Shown here piece after piece: positions 1 through 5,327 of a stretch of DNA of 5,604 nucleotides (position 1 is its first letter; each line of letters opens with the position of its first letter). Under the pieces are notes generated by a model. It had not been told where the DNA came from, did not search any database, and saw only the letters and a program-made list of their open reading frames with translations. Position numbers and translations under genes: made by a program. The stretch comes from Methanobrevibacter sp. (GTDB lineage Archaea; Methanobacteriota; Methanobacteria; Methanobacteriales; Methanobacteriaceae), in contig WRCI01000110.1 in assembly GCA_009784145.1 (NCBI GenBank), forward strand, positions 1 to 5,604, given 5' to 3'.

Positions 1-90
1 TAAATAAGGCATATTTAATATAGATAATTATATAATTATAAATTATTTTTATTCTAATTATTTTTATTTTTATATAATTTAATTTATAAC

Positions 91-241
91 ATTAATTTAG
101 TATAAAATTATTAATTTAGTATAATATTAAAAATTTATTATAATAAAATTAGAATATATATTAAAATATATTATGCAAATTTAGAATTAATTATATAATA
201 AAAATTAATTTAATATAAATATATATGTTTAGTATAATATT
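91..241. repeat. Short direct repeats in AT-only spacer
   Basis: The 15-mer ATTAATTTAGTATAA occurs at 91-105 and again at 110-124, a 19-bp period. The overlapping 14-mer TTTAGTATAATATT occurs at 115-128 and 228-241, the second copy ending just beyond the stop codon of the Pcc1-like gene. The rest of 1-247 is nearly pure A/T; I see no open reading frame of note and no RNA gene there. In DNA this AT-rich, short repeats arise easily, so function is doubtful. Confidence 0.5.
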
Positions 242-247
242 TGATAT

Positions 248-481
248 TTATTTACTCGATGCCGATTCAAGAACTTTTTCAACGAGTATTTCAGAAAATA
301 TTAAATCGTCAGCTGTAGCTAAGAATGTAGGGAGTGAGTCGCCTTTCCAGCTGAATTTAAGTATATTATCTTCCTTAGTAGATTCAACATAACCTTTATT
401 CTCAACTTCTAAAGATTGAAAAGAGATATTGGCATCTTTGGAATTTTTATACTCTATTTCGATTATAGCTTCTATTTTCAT
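248..481 (-). CDS. KEOPS complex Pcc1-family subunit (Pcc1 or its paralogue Pcc2)
   Basis: Small protein of 77 aa when started at the ATG at 481. Pcc1 is the dimerising subunit of KEOPS, the cytoplasmic complex that makes N6-threonylcarbamoyladenosine at position 37 of ANN-decoding tRNAs. The layout fits the small alpha/beta Pcc1 fold: an N-terminal strand (MKIEAIIEIEY), an acidic helix-like stretch, a central beta region (residues 31-46), then the helix-starting motif SLPTFLATADDL (residues 49-60) and an amphipathic helix ending EILVEKVLE. This is recognition by pattern, not a database match. The frame stays open to an ATG at 562 (104 aa), but those 27 extra residues are Asn/Lys/Ile-rich, read like translated spacer, and precede the usual family start. 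No clear Shine-Dalgarno supports either start, and the upstream TATA-like palindrome fits the longer one. It lies downstream of cooC on the same strand with a likely terminator between, so it is probably transcribed separately. Confidence 0.68.
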   Translation of the reverse strand: MKIEAIIEIEYKNSKDANISFQSLEVENKGYVESTKEDNILKFSWKGDSLPTFLATADDLIFSEILVEKVLESASSK

Positions 482-594
482 TTTATCAAACATTTTTATT
501 AGGAAAATTAGTTTATTTTGGTCTCTGTAATTTATTTTTTTTGTAATGTTATTTTGTATCATTATTTATTTTATATCATTATAATATATGTTAT

Positions 595-612
595 TAAAGA
601 TATATATCTTTA
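595..612 (-). promoter_or_regulatory. 18-bp perfect palindrome with TATA-like core, putative promoter of the Pcc1-like gene
   Basis: TAAAGATATATATCTTTA is identical to its own reverse complement. Read on the minus strand it gives AAAGATATATA, close to an archaeal BRE plus TATA box. Initiation about 25 bp downstream would fall near 575-580, leaving a leader of about 15 nt to the ATG at 562 or about 95 nt to the ATG at 481. A second weaker TATA-like stretch on the minus strand (roughly 526-540, AAAAAATAAATTA) would instead give a short leader for the ATG at 481. The promoter role is inferred; the palindrome is directly visible. Confidence 0.4.
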
Positions 613-663
613 TCTAATTTATTGTTTTATCATTTACTAAACTAATAAATCTTTGTTATTTGC

Positions 664-690
664 TAAAAATTGTTAAAAATACATAAAAAT
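664..690 (-). terminator. Phased T5 tracts, putative cooC terminator
   Basis: On the minus strand, seven bases past the cooC stop, the transcript runs through three T5 tracts (complements of A5 at 685-689, 675-679 and 665-669), each exactly 10 bp apart. Archaeal RNA polymerase terminates on oligo-T runs without needing a strong hairpin, so this is a credible intrinsic terminator separating cooC from the Pcc1-like gene. Confidence 0.5.
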
Positions 691-696
691 CATAAA

Positions 697-1482
697 TTAA
701 AGTTCAAATCTATTTTTTAACACATTAGCTATTTTTTTTATAGATTTAAGAGCAGATGAGTTTTTATATTCCATCAAGGGTCTTCCTTTTATATCAGAGT
801 TAACCACATTTTTATCCATAGGAATAGTCCCAATTAACTCAATATCTAATTCATTTAGCTTTTTTTCAACAAATTCTTTTTCTTCTTTTGAAGAACACTT
901 ATTCAAAACAGTTAAAATCCTTTTTATTCCTATATCTTTTCCGAGATTTTTGATTCGTTCTGCTGTTTCAATAGATTTTAATCCTGGTTCAACAACAACA
1001 ATCATAGCATCAACAGAGTCGGCTGTACGTCTGCCAAGATGTTCTATTCCTGCTTCCATATCAACTATAACAATTTCTTCTTTTTTAACAATGATATTTC
1101 TAAGGAGTGCTTTAAGTAGTACTGTAGCAGGACAAACACATCCGTCCCCTCCTTTTTCAACCGTTCCCATAACCATAAGCTTTAATGAACCATCTCTATT
1201 ATAATCATATGATAATTTTTCTGGAAGATCACTTATCTTAGGATTCATTTTAAAAACTTCTCCAAATGATGTTCCACTATCTGCTCCAGTCCTTTCCTTA
1301 ATTAAATCCCTCATATTTGAAATTGCTAAAATTTTTTCTTGAACTCCAAGACTTATAGCTAAATTCATGTCTGAATCAGCATCAATTGCAAATACAGAAT
1401 ATTTTTTTGAAAATATACAAGCAAGAGTACTAGCTAATGTTGTTTTTCCTACTCCTCCTTTTCCACTAATAGCTATTTTCAT
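697..1482 (-). CDS. cooC: CooC-type nickel-insertion ATPase (CO dehydrogenase maturation factor)
   Basis: A 261-aa cytoplasmic P-loop ATPase of the MinD/SIMIBI class. CooC hydrolyses ATP to support nickel insertion into the C-cluster of CO dehydrogenase, in methanogens the CODH/acetyl-CoA synthase that makes acetyl-CoA from CO2. Visible motifs: deviant Walker A GKGGVGKTT at residues 7-15 with signature Lys8 and catalytic Lys13; switch I DADSDMNL from Asp34; the CooC-defining metal-binding CVC at 115-117, whose cysteines bind Ni/Zn at the dimer interface; switch II/Walker B VDMEAGIEHLGR with Asp141; and the base-recognition LNK at 193-195. The CxC in this context argues against plain MinD/ParA, and the protein lacks the NifH-type cluster cysteines expected of CfbC or NifH. 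An in-frame ATG at 1500 adds six residues, but the Shine-Dalgarno AGGAG sits inside that extension, five bases before the ATG at 1482, which is chosen. No CODH subunit gene is in the window, so its client must be encoded elsewhere. Confidence 0.9.
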   Translation of the reverse strand: MKIAISGKGGVGKTTLASTLACIFSKKYSVFAIDADSDMNLAISLGVQEKILAISNMRDLIKERTGADSGTSFGEVFKMNPKISDLPEKLSYDYNRDGSLKLMVMGTVEKGGDGCVCPATVLLKALLRNIIVKKEEIVIVDMEAGIEHLGRRTADSVDAMIVVVEPGLKSIETAERIKNLGKDIGIKRILTVLNKCSSKEEKEFVEKKLNELDIELIGTIPMDKNVVNSDIKGRPLMEYKNSSALKSIKKIANVLKNRFEL

Positions 1483-1487
1483 TTTTT

Positions 1488-1492
1488 CTCCT
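1488..1492 (-). promoter_or_regulatory. Ribosome binding site that fixes the cooC start
   Basis: Minus-strand AGGAG, five bases upstream of the ATG at 1482. It lies within the codons that would follow the alternative ATG at 1500, so it decides for the internal start. Confidence 0.8.
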
Positions 1493-1516
1493 ATACTCAT
1501 ATGGGTATGATTTATT

Positions 1517-1528
1517 GATTTTAAAATT
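1517..1528 (-). promoter_or_regulatory. Putative cooC TATA element
   Basis: The 10-bp palindrome ATTTTAAAAT (1518-1527) lies about 25 bp upstream of 1495-1499, which would give a leader of roughly 15 nt carrying the AGGAG. It is a weak match to an archaeal TATA box in very AT-rich DNA, supported mainly by spacing and by abutting the repeat array upstream. Confidence 0.25.
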
Positions 1529-1530
1529 GA

Positions 1531-1665
1531 GATATTTGAATATGCTTGTTAAGATATTTAAGTATAATTTGTTAAGATATTTAAGTATAATTTGTTAAGA
1601 TATTTGAATATACTTGTTAAGATATTTAAGTATAATTTGTTAAGATATTTGAATATACTTGTTGA
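1531..1665. repeat. Alternating 22/23-bp tandem repeat array upstream of cooC
   Basis: Six consecutive units start at 1531, 1553, 1576, 1599, 1621 and 1644, then decay after about 1665. There are two unit types. Type A (22 bp) carries GATATTTGAATATACTTG and type B (23 bp) carries GATATTTAAGTATAATTTG; both end GTTAA. The order is A B B A B A; the first A copy has TATGCTT for TATACTT and the last A ends GTTGA. Each unit holds a 12-bp near-palindrome: ATATTTGAATAT in A and ATATTTAAGTAT in B. The array begins a few bases upstream of the putative cooC TATA element, on the side where archaeal activators or repressors would bind. It could be a multi-site operator or simply a minisatellite. Confidence 0.85.
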
Positions 1666-1729
1666 AATTTTAAATATGGTCACATAATGCTTAAATATAA
1701 TTTTATTAATAAATATATTATTGATTTTA

Positions 1730-1865
1730 TTATATAAATTGATATTTTTAATATTTTCTTATATAAATTTCTAGTATTTTCTTTATATAATATTTAAGCT
1801 CTAATATTTTATTATATAAGTTCTAATATATTTTTTATATAAATTATAATATTTTTTTTATATAA
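1730..1865. repeat. Degenerate array of six TTATATAA palindromes
   Basis: The 8-bp perfect palindrome TTATATAA occurs at 1730, 1759, 1783, 1812, 1835 and 1858 (intervals 29, 24, 29, 23 and 23 bp). Most copies are separated by variants of CTAATATTTT. The core resembles the archaeal TATA-box consensus, so each copy might weakly attract TBP, though none is at promoter distance from an annotated start. It is distinct in sequence from the neighbouring 22/23-bp array. Confidence 0.6.
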
Positions 1866-2083
1866 ATCTTATATATGTTATAATGAATATTATAATAAAT
1901 ATAATAAAAAACAAAATAAAACAAAATTTTTATAAAAATGAGATTTTTAAAATATATATTTTCAATGAATATACATTTTTTATTTATATTATTAGTAACA
2001 TTTATTAATAAGCAATTCACATAAATATTTTTATTCTATCTAATTATGTATTTTAAATATAATTCTTAAATATTATTAATCTT
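1866..2083. other. AT-rich spacer without a supported gene
   Basis: This middle part of the divergent cooC/rpl10e spacer has no supported gene. It contains a small inverted repeat TAAAAATGAGATTTTTA at 1933-1949 (7-bp arms, GAG loop) and a 28-codon open frame at 1938-2024 with no ribosome binding site. I found no RNA gene in it. Confidence 0.5.
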
Positions 2084-2097
2084 AAATTTTATATTAT
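2084..2097 (+). promoter_or_regulatory. Putative rpl10e promoter (BRE/TATA)
   Basis: AAATTTTATATTAT fits the archaeal pattern of an A-rich BRE followed by a TTTATAT-like box. Initiation about 25 bp downstream, near 2113, would leave a leader of about 120 nt before the rpl10e ATG. Other AT-rich stretches such as the one near 2052-2061 are alternatives, so the assignment is tentative. Confidence 0.3.
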
Positions 2098-2174
2098 TGA
2101 GCATAGTTTGTGTTATAGTGTTGATTTAAGGAAATACACTTTTTAAAATGTTCATAACTTTATTAAATGAATAA

Positions 2175-2197
2175 AATTGTTTGATAGAAACACAATT
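2175..2197 (+). promoter_or_regulatory. Small hairpin in the rpl10e leader
   Basis: AATTGTTT pairs with AAAC plus AATT across a GATAG loop, with a 2-nt AC bulge in the 3' arm (eight pairs). It ends 23 bases before the Shine-Dalgarno. It would be a weak RNA structure; a role in translation control of L10e is only a possibility. Confidence 0.25.
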
Positions 2198-2220
2198 AAA
2201 TTATTAATTAATTTTATCAC

Positions 2221-2225
2221 GGAGG
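2221..2225 (+). promoter_or_regulatory. Ribosome binding site of rpl10e
   Basis: GGAGG, seven bases before the ATG at 2233. It is the strongest Shine-Dalgarno in the window, as expected for a highly expressed ribosomal protein gene. Confidence 0.85.
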
Positions 2226-2232
2226 ACTATTA

Positions 2233-2715
2233 ATGGTTCGTGCTTATACAAGAAAAGAATATATAAGAAAAATTCCTGGTTCAAGGATTGTTCAATATGA
2301 TATGGGAAACTTATCTGAGGAGTTCCCTGTTAAAGTAAGTTTAGCTGTAAAAGACCCAGCTCATTTAAGTCATAATTCTTTAGAAGCAGCTCGTATAGCT
2401 TCTAACAGATTCATGCAAAGAAGAGCTGGAAGAATGGGTTATCATTTAAAAATTAGAGTATATCCTCACCATATTGTGAGAGAAAATCCGATGGCTACTG
2501 GTGCAGGAGCTGATAGGGTGCAAAATGGTATGAGAAAATCATTCGGTAAGTCTGTTAGTTCTGAAGCTGTTGTTAAAAAGAATCAAAGAGTTTTAACTAT
2601 TGATACTACAAAGAAAAACTTTTTAGATGCTAAAGAATCTTTAAGAAGAGCTTCTATGAAACTACCAGTAAGCTGTAAAATTGTAGTTGATAAAGGTGAA
2701 GAATTAGTTAAATAA
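2233..2715 (+). CDS. rpl10e: Large-subunit ribosomal protein uL16 (archaeal L10e)
   Basis: A 160-aa ribosomal protein of the archaeal/eukaryotic L10e family, the counterpart of bacterial L16 (not of bacterial L10). It binds 23S rRNA near the A and P sites and the central protuberance, helping tRNA placement late in subunit assembly. Family signatures are clear: the basic N-terminus [20 protein letters not shown], the helix [13 protein letters not shown] at 49-61, YPHHIVREN at 77-85, and the conserved loop [17 protein letters not shown] at 90-106 that faces the peptidyl-transferase region. The length is usual for archaea. The start is fixed by GGAGG and by the conserved MVRAY opening. It appears monocistronic, with its own leader, a T7 tract after the stop and a long spacer before ppsA. 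The rpl10e-ppsA order is also found in Methanocaldococcus jannaschii. The alternative symbol rpl16 is used in newer naming. Confidence 0.97.
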   Translation: MVRAYTRKEYIRKIPGSRIVQYDMGNLSEEFPVKVSLAVKDPAHLSHNSLEAARIASNRFMQRRAGRMGYHLKIRVYPHHIVRENPMATGAGADRVQNGMRKSFGKSVSSEAVVKKNQRVLTIDTTKKNFLDAKESLRRASMKLPVSCKIVVDKGEELVK

Positions 2716-2742
2716 ACAAATTAGCTATTCTTATACTATAAC

Positions 2743-2749
2743 TTTTTTT
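2743..2749 (+). terminator. T7 tract, putative rpl10e terminator
   Basis: A run of seven T residues, 27 bases past the rpl10e stop, with further T-rich sequence after it. This suits archaeal oligo-T termination; no strong hairpin precedes it. Confidence 0.5.
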
Positions 2750-2782
2750 ATTTACTTATTATTTATTCAATATAATTAAACT

Positions 2783-2850
2783 ATTATTGAAGTAATTTAT
2801 TATTGAAGTAATTTTTATTGTGATATTGAAATAATCTTTATTGTGACATT
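2783..2850. repeat. Two short direct repeats after rpl10e
   Basis: The 16-mer ATTATTGAAGTAATTT is repeated back to back at 2783-2798 and 2799-2814. A second pair, TTTATTGTGATATT at 2814-2827 and TTTATTGTGACATT at 2837-2850, follows with one mismatch. They lie in the rpl10e-ppsA spacer (2716-3041), which has no gene. They look like local slippage duplications. Confidence 0.7.
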
Positions 2851-2891
2851 AAATTTTTTTATTATTAACTATTTATTAATCTTTAAATATT

Positions 2892-2944
2892 ATTAGTTTT
2901 AAAGTATTATTAGATAATTAGTTTTAAAAATAATTAGTTTTAAA
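2892..2944. repeat. Three copies of ATTAGTTTTAAA upstream of ppsA
   Basis: Exact copies are at 2892-2903, 2917-2928 and 2933-2944, with a variant (ATTCAATTTTAAA) at 2956-2968. They end just upstream of the putative ppsA promoter, so a regulator-binding role is possible, but the composition is so AT-rich that chance or slippage is equally plausible. Confidence 0.5.
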
Positions 2945-2965
2945 ATATTATTATAATTCAATTTT

Positions 2966-2981
2966 AAAAATATTATATATA
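2966..2981 (+). promoter_or_regulatory. Putative ppsA promoter (BRE/TATA)
   Basis: AAAAATATTATATATA combines an A-rich BRE-like stretch with a TATA box and is the best archaeal promoter match in the window. Initiation about 25 bp downstream falls near 3002-3006, giving a leader of about 38 nt to the ATG at 3042. That would place the upstream in-frame TTG at 3000 outside the transcript. Confidence 0.5.
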
Positions 2982-2985
2982 GCTT

Positions 2986-3001
2986 AAAGAAATTTTTCTT
3001 T
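2986..3001 (+). promoter_or_regulatory. Inverted repeat between ppsA TATA box and start site
   Basis: AAAGAAA and TTTCTTT are perfect complementary arms separated by TT. The element occupies the space between the TATA box and the predicted initiation site, where a bound dimer would block polymerase recruitment. An operator role is inferred from position only. Confidence 0.35.
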
Positions 3002-3030
3002 GATTATAAAAAATCATATTAAAAACCAAC

Positions 3031-3036
3031 AGGATG
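3031..3036 (+). promoter_or_regulatory. Ribosome binding site that decides the ppsA start
   Basis: AGGATG lies just upstream of the ATG at 3042, with AGGA ending seven bases before it. This is a partial Shine-Dalgarno, and it supports the ATG over the TTG at 3000. Confidence 0.6.
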
Positions 3037-3041
3037 AAAAC

Positions 3042-5327
3042 ATGTATGTTGAAAAGTTTGAAAACATAAGTAAGGATGACGTGGGAATTGCTGGTGGAAA
3101 AGGAGCTAATTTAGGCGAATTGACTCAAGCTGGAATACCAGTACCTCCTGGCTTTGTTGTAACAGCAGAAACTTATATTAAATTTATTACTGATTCTGGA
3201 ATACTTGATAATATTATGAATATATTAAAAGGTACAGATATTAATAATACAAAAGAGCTTCAAAAAATTTCTAAAAAGATTAAAAAAATAATCATTGAAA
3301 CTCCTATTTCTGAAGATATTTCAACACTTATTGTTGAAGCATATAATGTTTTATCAGAGCAAGTTGGAGAAGAAAATGTTCTTGTAGCTATTAGATCTTC
3401 TGCAACAGCTGAAGATTTACCTGAAGCTTCATTTGCAGGTCAACAAGATACTTTTTTAAATATTCAAGGTGCAAATTCTGTAATTGAATATGTTAGGAAA
3501 TGTTGGGCTTCTCTTTTTGAAGCTAGAGCAATATTTTACAGGGAAGAAAATAATTTTGAACACTCCAAAGTTTATATTGCAGTAGTTGTTCAAGAGATGG
3601 TGGCTGCTGAAAAGGCAGGAGTAATGTTTACTGTTAACCCTTCTACAGGTGAAGATGTAGCACTTATTGAAGGTTCTTGGGGTTTAGGCGAAGCTGTTGT
3701 TTCAGGTTCTGTAACTCCAGACACTTATTATGTTGATAAAAAAAATAACAATGTTTTAGATTTCTCTGTAGCTGATAAAAAAGTAATGTTTGAAAAATTA
3801 GATAGTGGTGAAACTAAACAAGTTGATGTTCCTGAAAACTTAAGAAAAAAGAGAGTTTTATCAGAAAATGAACTTATTGAATTAACTGAAATGGGTAAAA
3901 GGATTCAAAAACATTACAATGCTCCTCAAGATACTGAATGGGCTTTTCATAATAAAAAACTTCACATGTTACAGTCTAGACCAATCACTACTTTAGATGA
4001 TGCAGAAGGACTTGGAAATGAAGGGGGAACTGACATAGAAGATAGGGAAGTTATTGTAAAAGGACTTGGTGCCAGTCCAGGAATGGCTTCTGGTGCAGTT
4101 AAAATTATTCATAAAATTGATGAATTAGACAAAATCAAAGATGGAGACATGATGGTTACAGCCATGACTACTCCAGACATGGTTCCTGCTATGAAGAGAT
4201 CTAGTGGAATTATCACTGATGAAGGAGGAATAACCTGCCATGCAGCTATTATTTCTCGTGAACTTGGAATTCCTTGTGTTGTTGGAACTGGAAATGCAAC
4301 TGAAATCCTCAAAGAAAATAATAAAGTAACTATTGATGGTAAGAAAGGAATGGTTTTTGAGGGAGAATTTGCTATACCTGATGAAAAACAAGATCAAGAA
4401 ATGAATATTTCTCAAGCAGCTGCTCCTATAGTTACTGTTACTGAAGTTAAAGCTAACGTAAGCATGCCTGAAGCAGCTAAAAAAGCATTTGCAACTGGTG
4501 CTGACGGTGTAGGTCTTCTTAGAACTGAACATATGATGCTTACTTCTGGTGTTCATCCAAAGAAATTTATTCTTGATGGTAATGAGGATGAACTTATTAA
4601 AATATTGATAGAAAATATTGTAAAAGTTGTAGATGTTTTCTATCCAAAACCTGTATGGTACAGAACTTTAGATGCTCCAACAGATGAGTTTCAAACTCTT
4701 AAAGGTGGAGAAGATGAACCTCACGAACACAACCCAATGCTTGGTTGGAGAGGAATTAGAAGAGAGCTTGATGAGCCAGAAATTCTCAAAGCTGAATTTA
4801 AAGCTATTAAAAAGCTCCATGAACAAGGTTATACTAATATAGGGATCATGATTCCTTTATCACAAAGTCCTGACGAATTAAAGAAAGCTAAAGAAATAGC
4901 TGAGGAAGTAGGACTTAGACCTCACAAAGATATTGATTTTGGTATAATGGTTGAAACTCCAGCTGCAGCTTTAATTGTAGAAGATTTCATTGATGTGGGA
5001 GTTGATTTTGTAAGTCTTGGAACAAATGATCTTACACAGTATACTCTTGCAGTAGATAGAAACAATGAATTAGTAGCTAAAAATTATACAGAAGAACATC
5101 CTGCAGTTTTAAAACTAATGGAGAGAACTATTAGAAAATGTGCTGAAGCAGGTGTTACATCTAGTATTTGTGGTCAAGCAGGTAGTAAGCCACACATAGT
5201 TCAAAAACTTGTAGAACTTGGAATCACTAGTGTTTCAGCTAATACTGATGCAGTTCATGATGTAAGATATGCAGTTGCTAAAGCTGAACAAAAATTGCTT
5301 TTAGAAGTTGCTAGAAAAATGAAATAA
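3042..5327 (+). CDS. ppsA: Phosphoenolpyruvate synthase (pyruvate, water dikinase)
   Basis: A 761-aa cytoplasmic enzyme: pyruvate + ATP + H2O gives PEP + AMP + Pi, the entry to gluconeogenesis from the acetyl-CoA/pyruvate made by methanogens. All three domains are complete. The N-terminal ATP-grasp nucleotide domain has GGKGANLGEL (18-27), IRSSATAEDLPEASFAGQQD (117-136) and QSRP (311-314). The swivelling phosphohistidine domain has GGITCHAAIISRELG, with His400 as the phosphate carrier. The C-terminal TIM barrel has GLLRTEHM (491-498), Arg541 in YRTLDAP, NPMLGWRG (564-571), the metal-ligand Glu638 in GIMVETPAA, SLGTNDLTQYTLAVDR (658-673), and catalytic Cys710 in SICGQAGS. Length and motif order match archaeal PpsA; the missing final glycolytic-type features argue against PPDK and PTS enzyme I. 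The open frame extends to a TTG at 3000, but the Shine-Dalgarno, the promoter position and the family start (MYVEKFENISKDDVGIAGGK) favour 3042. No intein interrupts it, unlike the M. jannaschii homologue. It is the last gene in the window. Confidence 0.96.
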   Translation: MYVEKFENISKDDVGIAGGKGANLGELTQAGIPVPPGFVVTAETYIKFITDSGILDNIMNILKGTDINNTKELQKISKKIKKIIIETPISEDISTLIVEAYNVLSEQVGEENVLVAIRSSATAEDLPEASFAGQQDTFLNIQGANSVIEYVRKCWASLFEARAIFYREENNFEHSKVYIAVVVQEMVAAEKAGVMFTVNPSTGEDVALIEGSWGLGEAVVSGSVTPDTYYVDKKNNNVLDFSVADKKVMFEKLDSGETKQVDVPENLRKKRVLSENELIELTEMGKRIQKHYNAPQDTEWAFHNKKLHMLQSRPITTLDDAEGLGNEGGTDIEDREVIVKGLGASPGMASGAVKIIHKIDELDKIKDGDMMVTAMTTPDMVPAMKRSSGIITDEGGITCHAAIISRELGIPCVVGTGNATEILKENNKVTIDGKKGMVFEGEFAIPDEKQDQEMNISQAAAPIVTVTEVKANVSMPEAAKKAFATGADGVGLLRTEHMMLTSGVHPKKFILDGNEDELIKILIENIVKVVDVFYPKPVWYRTLDAPTDEFQTLKGGEDEPHEHNPMLGWRGIRRELDEPEILKAEFKAIKKLHEQGYTNIGIMIPLSQSPDELKKAKEIAEEVGLRPHKDIDFGIMVETPAAALIVEDFIDVGVDFVSLGTNDLTQYTLAVDRNNELVAKNYTEEHPAVLKLMERTIRKCAEAGVTSSICGQAGSKPHIVQKLVELGITSVSANTDAVHDVRYAVAKAEQKLLLEVARKMK

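Noticed and set aside
1..247. tRNA, C/D box RNA or other RNA gene in the left spacer
   Set aside because: The stretch is almost pure A/T, with no cloverleaf and no RUGAUGA/CUGA boxes. Hyperthermophile-style GC-island logic finds nothing here.
482..562. 27-residue N-terminal extension of the Pcc1-like protein
   Set aside because: It is Asn/Lys/Ile-rich, lacks a ribosome binding site, and precedes the residue where the family normally starts. It is not excluded, since the TATA-like palindrome would fit it.
950..1204. 84-codon plus-strand open frame
   Set aside because: It lies wholly antisense within cooC, whose motifs are unambiguous. Its Ser/Thr/Ile-rich translation matches no family I know, and it has no ribosome binding site.
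1483..1500. Six-residue N-terminal extension of CooC from the ATG at 1500
   Set aside because: The AGGAG Shine-Dalgarno for the downstream ATG lies inside it, and the P-loop normally follows MKIAISGKGG directly.
1531..1665. CRISPR array or plasmid-type replication iterons
   Set aside because: There are no spacers, and no replication initiator gene is nearby. Short AT-rich repeats alone do not support an origin.
1866..2232. Insertion sequence or attachment site behind the repeat-rich spacer
   Set aside because: There is no transposase or integrase remnant, no terminal inverted repeats with target duplication, and no tRNA gene edge.
4109..4556. Two overlapping minus-strand open frames (67 and 143 codons)
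   Set aside because: Both are antisense to the phosphohistidine and linker region of ppsA, which is fully conserved in the sense frame. The translations are low-complexity Ser/Asn/Phe-rich shadows.
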